From: JAQBQB01 sp963846925
Lineage (GTDB): Bacteria; Gemmatimonadota; Gemmatimonadetes; Gemmatimonadales; Gemmatimonadaceae
Reading direction: 5' to 3'
DNA: 64,000 nucleotides
NCBI GenBank assembly: GCA_963846925.1
Contig: CAWJXW010000007.1
Coordinates: forward strand, 13,134 to 77,133
The translations under genes were made by a program, and so were the position numbers. Of this stretch, positions 35,621 to 44,696 are shown in pieces; within the stretch, counting starts at the first letter, position 1, and every line of letters begins with the position of its first letter. The notes under the pieces are model-generated. The model did no database searches, was not told the DNA's origin, and saw only the letters and a program-made list of their open reading frames with translations.

Positions 35621-38269
35621 ATGAGCCTGTTCCACGCCCTGCGCGCCCGGTTTCGCGCCATCCGTCCGTCAGCGGCCGACCAATCGCTATCCGATGAGAT
35701 TCGATTTCACATCGACCTCGAAACGGAAAAGAACGTGCGACTGGGAATGCATCCCGACGAAGCGCGGCGGAACGCCCTCGCGCACTTCGGCGGCGTGCAG
35801 CGCGTGCGCGAGGAGCACCGCGACGTGCGTCCGCTGCGATGGCTCGGGGACGCCGCCGCCGACTCGCGTTTCGCGCTCCGCGCGCTTCGCCGCACGCCCG
35901 CGCTCGGCCTCGCCGCGGTCATCACGCTGGCGCTCGGCATCGGCGCCAACGTCGCGATCTTCTCGGCGGTGAACGCCGTCGTGTTGCAGCCGCTGCCGTA
36001 TCCGGGACCCGATCGGTTGGCGATGATCACCGAGGAGAATCCCGAGAAACACTGGCATCTCCAGACGGACGCGCCGGCGAACGTGCTCGACTGGCGCGCC
36101 GGCGTTCCGGCGTTCGAGGACGTGACGGCGTACGCGAATTTTCTCGGCACCTACACGCTCACCGGCCGCGGCGACCCACAGACCATTCAGGCGGTGAACG
36201 TGGCCGGCAATTTCTTCTCGGTCATGGGCGTGCGGGCGGCCATCGGCCGGACGTTCACCGACGCCGAGAGCTGGCGACCGGCTGCCGTGGCGATGCTGAG
36301 CGACCGCGCGTGGCGGACAAGCTTCGGTGGCGACTCGTCGATCATCGGAAAGCACATCGTTCTCAACGCGCGCGACTTCGAGGTCGTCGGAGTGATGCCG
36401 CCCGGCTTCGCGTTTCCGTTCGAGAACGTCGACGTCTGGCGGTCCATCGGCTGGGACCCGCAATCGCGCGGCGACGTCGGCTTCCGACGAGCGCATTGGG
36501 TCCGTGCGATCGCGCGACTCAAACCCGGTGTGTCGCTTGCCACCGCGGACGCCCAGCTACAAACAGTCGTGTCCCGGCTCAAGCAGGAATACCCGGCGAC
36601 GAACAAGTACATGGGCGCCGCGATCTGGCCGCTGCAGTCCTTCCTCGTCGGCGATACGCGGTTGCCCTTGCTGCTGCTCCTCACGTCGGTCGCGTTTCTC
36701 CTGCTCATCGCGTGCGCGAACGTGGGAAATCTTCTTCTCGTGCAGGCAGCCGGCCGCGAGCGCGAGGCGGCGTTGCGGCTCGCGCTCGGCGCCGGTCGCG
36801 GACGGCTGGTGCGACAAGCGCTCGCCGAGAGTCTGATTCTCTCAGGGCTCGGCGGCGCCGCGGGACTCTTGCTCGGTTGGGCCGGCACCCGTGCGCTCGT
36901 GCGGCTGCAACCGGAGGGCATGCTCCGCGTGCACGACTTCGGAGTCGACGCCACAGTTCTCGCCTATGTCCTCACCATCACGATTTTGAGCGGCCTCCTC
37001 TTCGGCGTCGCGCCCGCGCTCTGGATGCGGCGCCGAGATCCCGCGGACTCGCTCAAGGAAGGCAGCCGCGGAGCGGGGCAGAGCTCCCGCGCGAAGCGAT
37101 GGGGCGAGGTGCTCGTCGTCGGAGAAGTCGCGCTGGCGCTGCTCATGACCACAGGCGCCGGCCTCGTCGTCCGAAGCTTCTTCCAGGTTCGCGACGTGAA
37201 CCCCGGCTTTGATTCGCACGGGATCCTGACGGCGCAGGTCGGTCTCAACCGGTCGTACGATACGAGCACCAAGGTGCAGGCGTTCATGTCGCAGCTCGAG
37301 ACTCGGTCCCGAGCGATTCCCGGCGTCACAAACGCCGCCATCGCGACGAGCATCCCCTTCATGGGAACGGGATACACGACCGACTACATCGCCTACGGAC
37401 GCGCCGCGGACCAATACGGGACCGAAGTCGGCCATCGCACGGTCAGCGCCAGCTACTTCAAGACGTTGAAGGTGCGCCTCGTTGGCGGGCGCATGTTCGA
37501 CGAGACCGACGGACTTGGCAGTTCGCCGGTCGTGCTCGTCAACGACGTGTTGGCGAAATCGTATTTCCAGGGGCAGAACCCCGTTGGCCAGCGCATCGCG
37601 TTCGACAAGGTTCCGACGTCGAAATCGACCTGGTACACGATCGTCGGCGTCGTCGCCAGCGAACACGTCGAGGCCCTCGACGTTCAGCCCCGCATCGAAG
37701 TCTTCCACGCCGCGTCGCAGGAGCCGCCATCCGACGTGGTCGTGCTGCTCCGTACGGCCGGCGACCCCGCGAGCCTGGTCGCCTCGCTCCGTGGTGTGGT
37801 CCACGATCTGGATCCATCGCTCGCCCTGATCGACGCGAAGCCGATGGATGTCTTGCGAGCGGCGTCGATGGCGCGGATCCGCTTCATGACGACGATGCTC
37901 CTCGGCTTCGCGCTGGTCGGCGTGGTGCTCGCGGTGGTCGGCGTGTACGGCGTGCTGGCCCACGTATCGCGAAACCGCACGCGCGAGATGGGCATCCGCG
38001 TCGCGCTCGGCGCGCAGCCGGCGCAAGTTCGCTGGCTCGTCGTGCGGCACGGACTCGCGCTCGCCATCACCGGCCTCGCGGTGGGGCTCGTCATCGCGGC
38101 CTTCGCCACTCGTTTCATGTCGGCGCTGCTGTTCAACGTCGCGCCCAATGATCCGCTCACGCTCGCCGGCGTATCGCTGATCTTGGCGGCGACGAGCCTC
38201 GTGGCGGCGTCGTTGCCGGCCCGCCGCGCGGCCCGAGTCGACCCGGCGATCGCCCTTCGCGCCGAATAG
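35621..38269 (+). CDS. ADOP-family ABC transporter permease with N-terminal extension
   Basis: 882 residues. An N-terminal cytoplasmic extension of about 75 residues (DEIRFHIDLETEKNVRLGMH, PDEARRNALAHFGG) is typical of PadR-linked ADOP proteins. Two MacB-core/FtsX units follow: TPALGLAAVITLALGIGANV, LLTSVAFLLLIACANVGNLL, a second core, and GVYGVLAHVSRNRTREMGIR. The end PARRAARVDPAIALRAE is the family signature. No ATPase is adjacent. Co-transcribed with the PadR regulator just upstream. Confidence 0.94.
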   Translation: MSLFHALRARFRAIRPSAADQSLSDEIRFHIDLETEKNVRLGMHPDEARRNALAHFGGVQRVREEHRDVRPLRWLGDAAADSRFALRALRRTPALGLAAVITLALGIGANVAIFSAVNAVVLQPLPYPGPDRLAMITEENPEKHWHLQTDAPANVLDWRAGVPAFEDVTAYANFLGTYTLTGRGDPQTIQAVNVAGNFFSVMGVRAAIGRTFTDAESWRPAAVAMLSDRAWRTSFGGDSSIIGKHIVLNARDFEVVGVMPPGFAFPFENVDVWRSIGWDPQSRGDVGFRRAHWVRAIARLKPGVSLATADAQLQTVVSRLKQEYPATNKYMGAAIWPLQSFLVGDTRLPLLLLLTSVAFLLLIACANVGNLLLVQAAGREREAALRLALGAGRGRLVRQALAESLILSGLGGAAGLLLGWAGTRALVRLQPEGMLRVHDFGVDATVLAYVLTITILSGLLFGVAPALWMRRRDPADSLKEGSRGAGQSSRAKRWGEVLVVGEVALALLMTTGAGLVVRSFFQVRDVNPGFDSHGILTAQVGLNRSYDTSTKVQAFMSQLETRSRAIPGVTNAAIATSIPFMGTGYTTDYIAYGRAADQYGTEVGHRTVSASYFKTLKVRLVGGRMFDETDGLGSSPVVLVNDVLAKSYFQGQNPVGQRIAFDKVPTSKSTWYTIVGVVASEHVEALDVQPRIEVFHAASQEPPSDVVVLLRTAGDPASLVASLRGVVHDLDPSLALIDAKPMDVLRAASMARIRFMTTMLLGFALVGVVLAVVGVYGVLAHVSRNRTREMGIRVALGAQPAQVRWLVVRHGLALAITGLAVGLVIAAFATRFMSALLFNVAPNDPLTLAGVSLILAATSLVAASLPARRAARVDPAIALRAE

Positions 38270-38311
38270 CTTCGCCATTCAGTTCGGCCCGCGGGCTGGA
38301 GGCTGCGTCGC

Positions 38312-39079
38312 TCAGGTCGGCGGAGGAACCCGGTCGTCTGGCGGAACGAAGTTCGAGAGGAAGAGCCGTTCCTCCGAGGTCAGGCTGCCGAGTCCCTTGG
38401 CGCTGATCTTGTCGAGGATGCGGTTCACTTCGTCGCGATTGACTTCGTGCACGGACTTGGGGTCGACGCGCTTCCAGTTGAGCAGCTTGTCCTTCGCGAT
38501 GGGCGACGTGGCTTTCGACCGGAATTTCTTGGCGCCGAGCCGCATGTCGAACCACTTCACGTAGAGCCAGCCGGCGACGAAGCCGCCCAGGTGCGCGAAG
38601 TCGGCGACTCCGGAGCGCGACCCTTGGACCCCGCTGTAGAGGGCGAGGAGCGCCATCAGGATCACCGCGACTCGAGCTTCGAGCGGCAGGATGCCGAAGA
38701 TGTAGATCTGCACGCGCGGCCAGAAATGCGCGAAGGCGATCATGACGCCGAACACGGCTCCCGAGGCGCCGATGATCGCCGCGCCCGGCGCGAAGATCGC
38801 CGAGAGCAACGCGCCGGCGATTCCGCTCAGGAAATAGAGAGCGAGAAAGTTGCGCCCGCCGAGCCGCTCCTCGACCCGCGGGCCGAAGAAGTACAGCGCG
38901 ATCATGTTGAACAGGATGTGCATGATGCCGCCGTGCACGAACATGTACGTGACGGCCGTCCACGGACGATACAGAAAGAACGCCGGGACGAAGGCGAGCT
39001 GACGCTCCACGCCGGCGACGCTTTGCAAAAAGAAGACGACGATATTTGCTACGATGAGTCGGCGGACCCACGGCGTCAC
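38312..39079 (-). CDS. Rhomboid-family intramembrane serine protease
   Basis: 255 residues. GTG 39079 was preferred over GTG 39088 because AGGAG (39092-39088) lies 8 nt before it. Six hydrophobic helices are present. Catalytic elements: H54-x3-N58 (HILFNMIALY) for the oxyanion hole, Ser106 in GASGAVFG, and His163 in FAHLGGFVAG. It cleaves single-pass membrane proteins inside the bilayer. The last 75 residues form a soluble tail (VNRILDKISAKGLGSLTSEE) often seen in rhomboids of this phylum. Divergent from the aminotransferase. Confidence 0.93.
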   Translation of the reverse strand: MTPWVRRLIVANIVVFFLQSVAGVERQLAFVPAFFLYRPWTAVTYMFVHGGIMHILFNMIALYFFGPRVEERLGGRNFLALYFLSGIAGALLSAIFAPGAAIIGASGAVFGVMIAFAHFWPRVQIYIFGILPLEARVAVILMALLALYSGVQGSRSGVADFAHLGGFVAGWLYVKWFDMRLGAKKFRSKATSPIAKDKLLNWKRVDPKSVHEVNRDEVNRILDKISAKGLGSLTSEERLFLSNFVPPDDRVPPPT

Positions 39080-39230
39080 CGCGCACACTCCTGCGAGGGA
39101 GAGGAAGTCATAAAATTACATCGCATCCGGTCGGGTCGAGGACTTCCGATTGAGGCGGCTCGCCGTCACCTTCATAACAAATCGGGATCCTTCTCACACC
39201 CTTAGCCGCCGGCGGCGCCGCCCCCCCCAG

Positions 39231-40511
39231 ATGCCTTCTCGCGTCTCCACTCTCGCCCAGACCCTGCGCGGGTCGGCGATCCTCCGCATCGCGGGCGAAG
39301 TCCGCGAACTGGCCAAACAAGGGCGTCCCATCCTCGACCTCACGGTCGGAGACTTCAGCTCCAAGCAATTCCCGATTCCTCGCGAGCTCGAGGACGGCGT
39401 CGTCGAGGCGCTGCGAGCGGGGGAGTCGACCTATCCGCCGTCGATAGGTCTGGAGTCACTGCGCCAGGCGGTCCGCGCCTTCTATAAGAAGCGCCTTGGC
39501 CTCGAGTTCCCCCTCGAATCGGTCCTCATCACTTCCGGCGCTCGGCCCGCGATCTATGCCTTGTACCGCGCTCTCGTAGACGCCGGTGACCGCGTCGTGT
39601 TCGGCGTTCCGTCGTGGAACAACGACTACTACTGCACGATCGTGGGCGCCGAGCCGGTGATGATCGAGTGCGACGCGAGCACGCGGTTCCTTCCGACGGC
39701 CAAGATGCTGCGCCCCGTGGTGCGCGGCGCGCGGCTGCTCGCCCTCAACTCGCCGCTCAACCCGACCGGCACGCTCTACGACGCCGCGACGCTCGCCGAC
39801 ATGTGCGATCTCGTGCTCGAGGAGAACGCGCGACGCGGGGATCGCGAGCGTCCGCTGTACGTCATGTACGACCAGGTGTACTGGATGCTCACGACGCAGG
39901 GGCTCGATCACGTCGAGCCGATCTCGCTGCGTCCCGAGATCGCGCCCTACGTCGTGACCGTCGACGCGATCTCGAAGGCGTTCGCGTCCACGGGGCTACG
40001 TGTGGGTTGGGCGGTCGCCTCGCCCGACATCATTCGTCCGATGAACGACATCGTCGGGCACGTCGGCGCCTGGGCTCCGCGTCCCGAGCAGGTGGCGACC
40101 GCGAAGTTCCTCGCGAACGATGCAGCCGTCGATCGGTTCATCGACAACATGCGCCAGGACGTGACGGCCCGGCTCGATGCCGTTTACAACGGCATGGTGG
40201 CGATGCGCGACGACGGGCTACCCGTGGACTGCGTGCGGCCGCAGGGCGCCATCTACGTGAGCGCGCGCTTCGCGCTGCACGGCATGCAGACGCCCGATGG
40301 AACGGTGCTCCACACCGACGACGACGTGCGCCAGTATCTGCTGCGCGCCGCGGGATTCGCCGTCGTTCCGTTCAACGCGTTCGGCGCGCAAGGCGATCAC
40401 GGATGGTTCCGGCTGTCGATCGGCGTCGTGTCCGTCGAGCAGATCGAGGGGATCTTCCCGAGCTTGCGCCGCGCGATCGAGGCGCTGGGCGTGCCGGCGA
40501 CGGCCCACTAG
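39231..40511 (+). CDS. PLP-dependent aminotransferase, class I/II
   Basis: 426 residues from ATG 39231. Fold-type I signatures: TSGARPAIYALYRA, NSPLNPTG (PLP-contacting Asn177), YDQVYW (Asp214), and the Schiff-base lysine K249 in SKAFASTGLRVGW, with Arg257 after it. The start HGSAIL-like RGSAILRIAGEVRELAKQGR and PDFxxKQFPIP-like text suggest an aspartate/aromatic-type aminotransferase. The amino acid substrate cannot be fixed. A ferric-reductase-like gene follows 10 nt later. Confidence 0.92.
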   Translation: MPSRVSTLAQTLRGSAILRIAGEVRELAKQGRPILDLTVGDFSSKQFPIPRELEDGVVEALRAGESTYPPSIGLESLRQAVRAFYKKRLGLEFPLESVLITSGARPAIYALYRALVDAGDRVVFGVPSWNNDYYCTIVGAEPVMIECDASTRFLPTAKMLRPVVRGARLLALNSPLNPTGTLYDAATLADMCDLVLEENARRGDRERPLYVMYDQVYWMLTTQGLDHVEPISLRPEIAPYVVTVDAISKAFASTGLRVGWAVASPDIIRPMNDIVGHVGAWAPRPEQVATAKFLANDAAVDRFIDNMRQDVTARLDAVYNGMVAMRDDGLPVDCVRPQGAIYVSARFALHGMQTPDGTVLHTDDDVRQYLLRAAGFAVVPFNAFGAQGDHGWFRLSIGVVSVEQIEGIFPSLRRAIEALGVPATAH

Positions 40512-40521
40512 TCTCGGCGGT

Positions 40522-41124
40522 ATGGACGCGAAGGATCTCACGACCTACCTCGGGTTGGCCGCGGTCTATCTCCTGAGCTTCAACGTGCTCCTCGGGCTCC
40601 TCATGGGGGCCCGCTACAACACGTGGAAGCGCTGGCCGCACCGCCGGATGAACATTCTCAAGCTGCACAACTGGACGGCCTACGTCGGGCTGGGCCTGTC
40701 CGTGCTGCACCCGGTCCCGCTGCTCTTTCTCGACAAGCCGCACTTCCGCCTGTTCGACGTCCTCTGGCCAATCCAATCGCCCGAGCAGCCGACGATCAAC
40801 ATGCTCGGCGCGATCGCGCTCTATCTCATCGCGTTCACCGTCGTGACGTCGATTTACCGCGCCGAGATCGGCCGGCAGCGGTGGAAGCCGCTCCACTACC
40901 TCACGTACGCCGTCGCGCTGCTCCTCGTCATCCACGGCACGTTCACGGACCAGAATCTCGACAACTCGAACGTCGACATCTGGGACGGCGAGAAGGTCGG
41001 GATCATGGCGTGCGGCGCCGTGATCCTCGTCGCCACCGGCTTTCGGTTCCGGCAGACCGCGCGTCACCCGAAATACCATCCGCCGGAGACGGCTCGCGCC
41101 GGCGCCGGCGGTGAGGCCGGCTGA
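40522..41124 (+). CDS. Ferric-reductase-like transmembrane heme protein
   Basis: 200 residues from ATG 40522, with about five to six membrane helices. Two histidine pairs lie in adjacent helices (His49 in KLHNW and His63 in VLHPVP; His125 in PLHYLTY and His138 in VIHGTF). The 13-14-residue spacing is what two transmembrane b-type hemes need, as in the MsrQ/YedZ and ferric reductase domain. No flavin or NAD domain is fused, so an electron-donor partner must be separate. It follows the aminotransferase by 10 nt. Confidence 0.85.
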   Translation: MDAKDLTTYLGLAAVYLLSFNVLLGLLMGARYNTWKRWPHRRMNILKLHNWTAYVGLGLSVLHPVPLLFLDKPHFRLFDVLWPIQSPEQPTINMLGAIALYLIAFTVVTSIYRAEIGRQRWKPLHYLTYAVALLLVIHGTFTDQNLDNSNVDIWDGEKVGIMACGAVILVATGFRFRQTARHPKYHPPETARAGAGGEAG

Positions 41125-41134
41125 CACACATAGG

Positions 41135-42038
41135 TCAGGGTTTCGACTTCGTCTGGTCGAGCGCCTCGCGAAGTCCCCGCGCCAACTTGAGCGCGTCGTC
41201 GTTCGCCCAGAAGTGCATGAAGTAGAGTTGAGGATCCGAGTCGACGAGGTGGCTGTGAAGCGCCGTCACGTCGATGCCGTTCTTCTTGAACGCGCGAATC
41301 ACCGGATTCACCTCGCTTCCGCGCAGCACGAAGTCGCCGGTGATCGCCGCCTTGCCCCCCCCCGTGCCGGTGGGCTGGAAGTTGATGGCCGTCGCCACGC
41401 CCATCGACGGCGGAAGGGAATGGCCCATCTCCATGATCGTCTCGCTCCGCGGAACGCTGATCTGATAGACGCTTCCGTTGAGCCGTCCCGATACCCCGAG
41501 CGCCTTGGCGATCGCGCCCGTGTCCAACTCCGCGGCCGGTGCCGCCGCCGCGGGCGCCGCGCCGATTGGTGTCGCGCTCTTGGCGAGGGCCGAATGGACC
41601 GTGGCGGCGATCTTCGCCGGATCGCCTTCGGTCATGATGTGCATGTAGGTGATGTGCGGCGATTCGTTGAGCAGGTGATTGTGCACGGCGCTCTGCTCGA
41701 CTCCGCCGGCTTGAAGAGCCGCCATCACCGGCCCGACCTCGTTGTCGAGCAGCACGAGGTCGCCCATCGCGAGCGCCTTGCCCGCGCCGGTCGGCAAGAA
41801 CGCGACCCAACTGCCGAGCGCGAAGGCCGGTTTGAGCGTGACGTCTCCGACGCGGACGGTGAGATCGGTCCGCGGAAAATTGAACCGCATCACGTCGGCG
41901 GCCTGCGGAACTCCCTTTCGTCCGAATGCGGTCTCGGCGCCCGACCATCGATCCGGTTGTGGGGCTGCCTGCGCGAAGGCGACGGTGCCGAGCCAGAGTC
42001 GCGGCGAGCGCGATGCGAATGCTCATTGTAGTGCTCAT
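41135..42038 (-). CDS. DUF1259 (LppY/LpqO) secreted protein, frameshift in signal peptide
   Basis: The intact frame from ATG 41893 (252 residues) holds two DUF1259 repeats (VHNHLLNESPHITYMHIMTE with GDPAK, and LHSHLVDSDPQLYFMHFWAN). The real start is probably ATG 42038, which has GAGG 5 nt upstream and gives MSTTMSIRIALAATLA. One base too many near 41990 then breaks the signal peptide before GTVAFAQAAPQPDRWSG. With the base corrected, a normal exported protein of about 300 residues results. Function of the family is unknown; HNH/HSH clusters may bind metal. Confidence 0.85.
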
Positions 42039-42064
42039 GCAAACCTCGAGGCAGTACGGTGGCG

Positions 42065-43312
42065 TCATTTGTGATTCGCGGCGATCGAATCCAGCGCGTC
42101 GGCGAACCGGTCTACTTCCTCCAGCGTCGTGTATAGATAGCACGACGCTCGAACGGCGCCGCGCTGGCCGAATCGTTCGAGCAGCGGGAGGGACGCCAGA
42201 TCGCCGGCGCGCACGGCGATGCCGCGCTCGTCGAGCGCGATGGCGACGGCGGGCGGAGTCATACCGTCGAGCGTGAACGAGAAGACGCCGACTCGATCCG
42301 ACACGGAGTCGCTGCCGAGAAGGTGCACGCCGCGAATCCCGCGTACGCGATCGAGGAAGTGGCGGGTGATCGACTGCTCGTGCGCCCACGTCCGCGCGCG
42401 ACCGAGCGCCGAGAGAAAATCAGCGGCCGCTGCCAGGCCGACCGCGCCGGACACGTTCGGGGTTCCCGCGCCGAACTTGAGTGCCGCGTCCGACAGAGCC
42501 GCTGAATCCACGCCGACGTCGTGCGCCATGTTGCTGCCGAACTGGTAGGGTGGCATTTCCTCGAGGAGAGCGCGACGGGCCCACAGCACGCCGACGCCCA
42601 TCGGCCCGCACATCTTGTGGCTCGAGAAAGCCATGAAGTCGCAGTCGAGCTCGCGTACGCTCACCGCCAGGTGCGGAACTGATTGCGCGGCATCGAGGAG
42701 CAGAAACGCGCCGGCGCGGTGCGCCGCGTCGGCGAGCGCCCGTACCGGGTTGACGATGCCCAGCACGTTGGAGACGTGGCTCACCGCGACGATGCGCACG
42801 CGCGACGTGAGCTTGGCCATGAAGTCATCGACGTCGGTGCGGCCGTCGTCGGTCAATCCGAAATAGCGAACGACGCTGCCCGTTCGCCGAGCGAGGTGCT
42901 GCCACGGGAGCATGTTCGACGCGTGCTCGCCGATTCCGACGAGGATCTCGTCGCCTTGGCGGACGTTGCTCGGTCCCCAGGCGGCGGCAACGAGATTGAT
43001 CGCTTCGGTCGTGCCGCGCGTGAAGGCGACCTCGAGCGGATCGGAGACGCCGACGAAGCGTGCGACGGTTGCTCGCGCGTCCTCATAGCGTGTGTTCGCG
43101 TGGCGGGCGAGGGCGTGGAGGGTCGCCGATGGGTTGGCGTTTTCGCCTTCGTAGAACGCCGTGATCGCGTCGATCACCTGGCGCGGGCGGTGGGACGTGG
43201 CGGCGGTGTCGAGGTAGACGACCTGGCGCCCGTCGATCGTCTTGGCCAAGGCGGGGAAGTGGCTTCGCCAAGCTTCGACGTTCTCCGCCGGCGGATCAGC
43301 GAGGACTTGCAT
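42065..43312 (-). CDS. SufS-like cysteine desulfurase family protein lacking the catalytic Cys
   Basis: 415 residues from ATG 43312 (GGAG about 7 nt upstream; a TTG at 43342 is less likely). Class V aminotransferase fold close to SufS: YLDTAATSHRPRQVIDAI, TRGTTEAINLVA, EHASNMLPWQ, DAAQSVPH and the PLP lysine K233 in SSHKMCGPMGVG. In SufS the persulfide cysteine lies in RxGHHCAQP. Here the segment reads RAGDLASLP (368-376), with Ala373 where Cys should be and both His lost. It cannot be a standard desulfurase; it may be a selenocysteine-lyase-like or other beta-eliminating enzyme. Divergent from chrB across a 16-bp palindrome. Confidence 0.88.
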   Translation of the reverse strand: MQVLADPPAENVEAWRSHFPALAKTIDGRQVVYLDTAATSHRPRQVIDAITAFYEGENANPSATLHALARHANTRYEDARATVARFVGVSDPLEVAFTRGTTEAINLVAAAWGPSNVRQGDEILVGIGEHASNMLPWQHLARRTGSVVRYFGLTDDGRTDVDDFMAKLTSRVRIVAVSHVSNVLGIVNPVRALADAAHRAGAFLLLDAAQSVPHLAVSVRELDCDFMAFSSHKMCGPMGVGVLWARRALLEEMPPYQFGSNMAHDVGVDSAALSDAALKFGAGTPNVSGAVGLAAAADFLSALGRARTWAHEQSITRHFLDRVRGIRGVHLLGSDSVSDRVGVFSFTLDGMTPPAVAIALDERGIAVRAGDLASLPLLERFGQRGAVRASCYLYTTLEEVDRFADALDSIAANHK

Positions 43313-43325
43313 CGAACGCTCCGGA

Positions 43326-43341
43326 TGATTCAATTGAATCA
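43326..43341. promoter_or_regulatory. 16-bp perfect palindrome between divergent genes
   Basis: TGATTCAATTGAATCA reads the same on both strands. It lies 14 bp before the SufS-like ATG and about 65 bp before the ChrB start, the right place for an operator that controls both directions. Its AT content stands out from the 66% GC surroundings. Confidence 0.6.
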
Positions 43342-43406
43342 ATGGAGCTTCTAACGTATCTCAGCTTCGAGAACGCCGCCAGTGCGCCGCCCAAGTGCCG
43401 CTCGCG

Positions 43407-44171
43407 ATGAACGACGCAGCCGGCTGGCTCCTCTTCCTTCACCAACTGCCGCCCAAACCAGACTACCTGCGCGTGAAGGTGCGCCGCCGCCTCAAGGGTC
43501 TCGGCGCCGCGTTGGTCAAGAACACTGTCTACGTGCTCCCCAACTCCGACGAAGCGCTCGAGGACTTTCAGTGGCTGCGGGAGGAGATCGTCGCCCAGGG
43601 CGGCACGGCCATCATCGCCGAGGCGTCGTTTGTCGAGGGTATATCGGATGAGGAATTGCACGCCATGGTAGAGAGCGCTCGCGCGGACGCAGCCGACGTC
43701 CAGCCCGCCGACTCACCCACGGAGACGATCGAGCCCGGACGCACGTGGGTCACGCGGCAGGGCGTCTTCGTCGATCGCATTGCGAGCGCGTGGCTCGTCC
43801 GCCGCACGATCGATCCGCGAGGGCGCTTCAAGTTCGTGGCGGCGCGCGGCTACAAGCCGCTTCCGAATGAAGTGCGCTTCGACATGGTCGGCGCGGAATT
43901 CACCCACGTCGGCGAGGACTGCACGTTCCAGACGCTGCTGCGCCGATTCGGCCTGGATGACCCGGCGCTGGCGGCGATCGGCGAGGTCGTCCACGACATC
44001 GACTGCAAGGATGAGAAGTTCGCGCGCCCGGAGACCGCCGGCGTGTCGGGCGTGCTGCGCGGCATCGCCGACAGCACGAAGGGCGACGACGAACGCCTCG
44101 AGCGCGGCTTCAGGGTCTTCGAGGATCTCTACCTGTTCTACTCGTCGAGGCGAGGGGGGAGGGAAGCATGA
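43407..44171 (+). CDS. ChrB-domain chromate resistance-like protein
   Basis: 254 residues from ATG 43407 (GTG 43395 possible). The N-terminal domain (1-90) has the ChrB pattern WLLFLHQLPPKPDYLRVKVR, VKNTVYVLPNSDEA; the C-terminal domain (110-250) carries DRIASAWLVRRTIDPRGRFK, then EFTHVGEDCTFQTLLRRFGL and VVHDIDCKD. In chromate-resistance loci ChrB is a regulator or resistance factor beside the ChrA pump; no chrA is visible here. Conserved His/Cys in THVGEDC suggest metal binding. Its TGA overlaps the next ATG (ATGA). Confidence 0.88.
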   Translation: MNDAAGWLLFLHQLPPKPDYLRVKVRRRLKGLGAALVKNTVYVLPNSDEALEDFQWLREEIVAQGGTAIIAEASFVEGISDEELHAMVESARADAADVQPADSPTETIEPGRTWVTRQGVFVDRIASAWLVRRTIDPRGRFKFVAARGYKPLPNEVRFDMVGAEFTHVGEDCTFQTLLRRFGLDDPALAAIGEVVHDIDCKDEKFARPETAGVSGVLRGIADSTKGDDERLERGFRVFEDLYLFYSSRRGGREA

Positions 44172-44626
44172 AATGGGTCACCCGCGAACGTCCGAAGATC
44201 GACCGCGTGGCATGTCCGTGGCTCATCGCGCGGTTCATCGACAAGGAGCCCGAGTTCCTGTTCGTTCCGCCGGCCCAGGTTCGAAGCGTGGCCGCGTCGA
44301 CGGGCGCCATCCCATACGACGTGGAGGGCGTCGAGCTCACGCATGACGGGCCTTTGTGCAGCTTCGACGCACTGCTCGCGAAGTACGATCTCGCGTCGAA
44401 TCCCGCGCTCAGCGACCTTGCGGTCATCGTGCGGGGCGCCGACACGGCGCGTCTCGATTTGTCCCCGCAATGTGCCGGGCTGCTCGCGATCTCGCTCGGC
44501 CTCTCTCGGCTATTCGCGGACGATCATGAGCAGATCCAGCACGGATTTGTGATGTACGACGCGCTGTTGGCGTGGTTGAGAGAGGCGCGGGGGGAGACGC
44601 ACACGTGGAACCCGCAGCGATCTTAG
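44168..44626 (+). CDS. Second ChrB C-terminal-domain protein
   Basis: 152 residues, translationally coupled to the preceding gene by ATGA. It repeats that gene's C-terminal domain alone: DRVACPWLIARFIDKEPEFL, VELTHDGPLCSFDALLAKYD, then DTARLDLSPQCAGLLAISLG. The motif order DRxAxxWLxxRxID and TH-x-G-x2-C-x-F is shared by both proteins, so this is a duplicated domain kept as a separate subunit. The two could form a heteromer. Function unknown beyond the chromate-family link. Confidence 0.85.
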   Translation: MKWVTRERPKIDRVACPWLIARFIDKEPEFLFVPPAQVRSVAASTGAIPYDVEGVELTHDGPLCSFDALLAKYDLASNPALSDLAVIVRGADTARLDLSPQCAGLLAISLGLSRLFADDHEQIQHGFVMYDALLAWLREARGETHTWNPQRS

Positions 44627-44696
44627 CGGGCCCGTTCATTGCACTGGCATTCGGGCTACGTCAGAATTGTGATCCTGCCCTTGATGAGGGAAGCCG

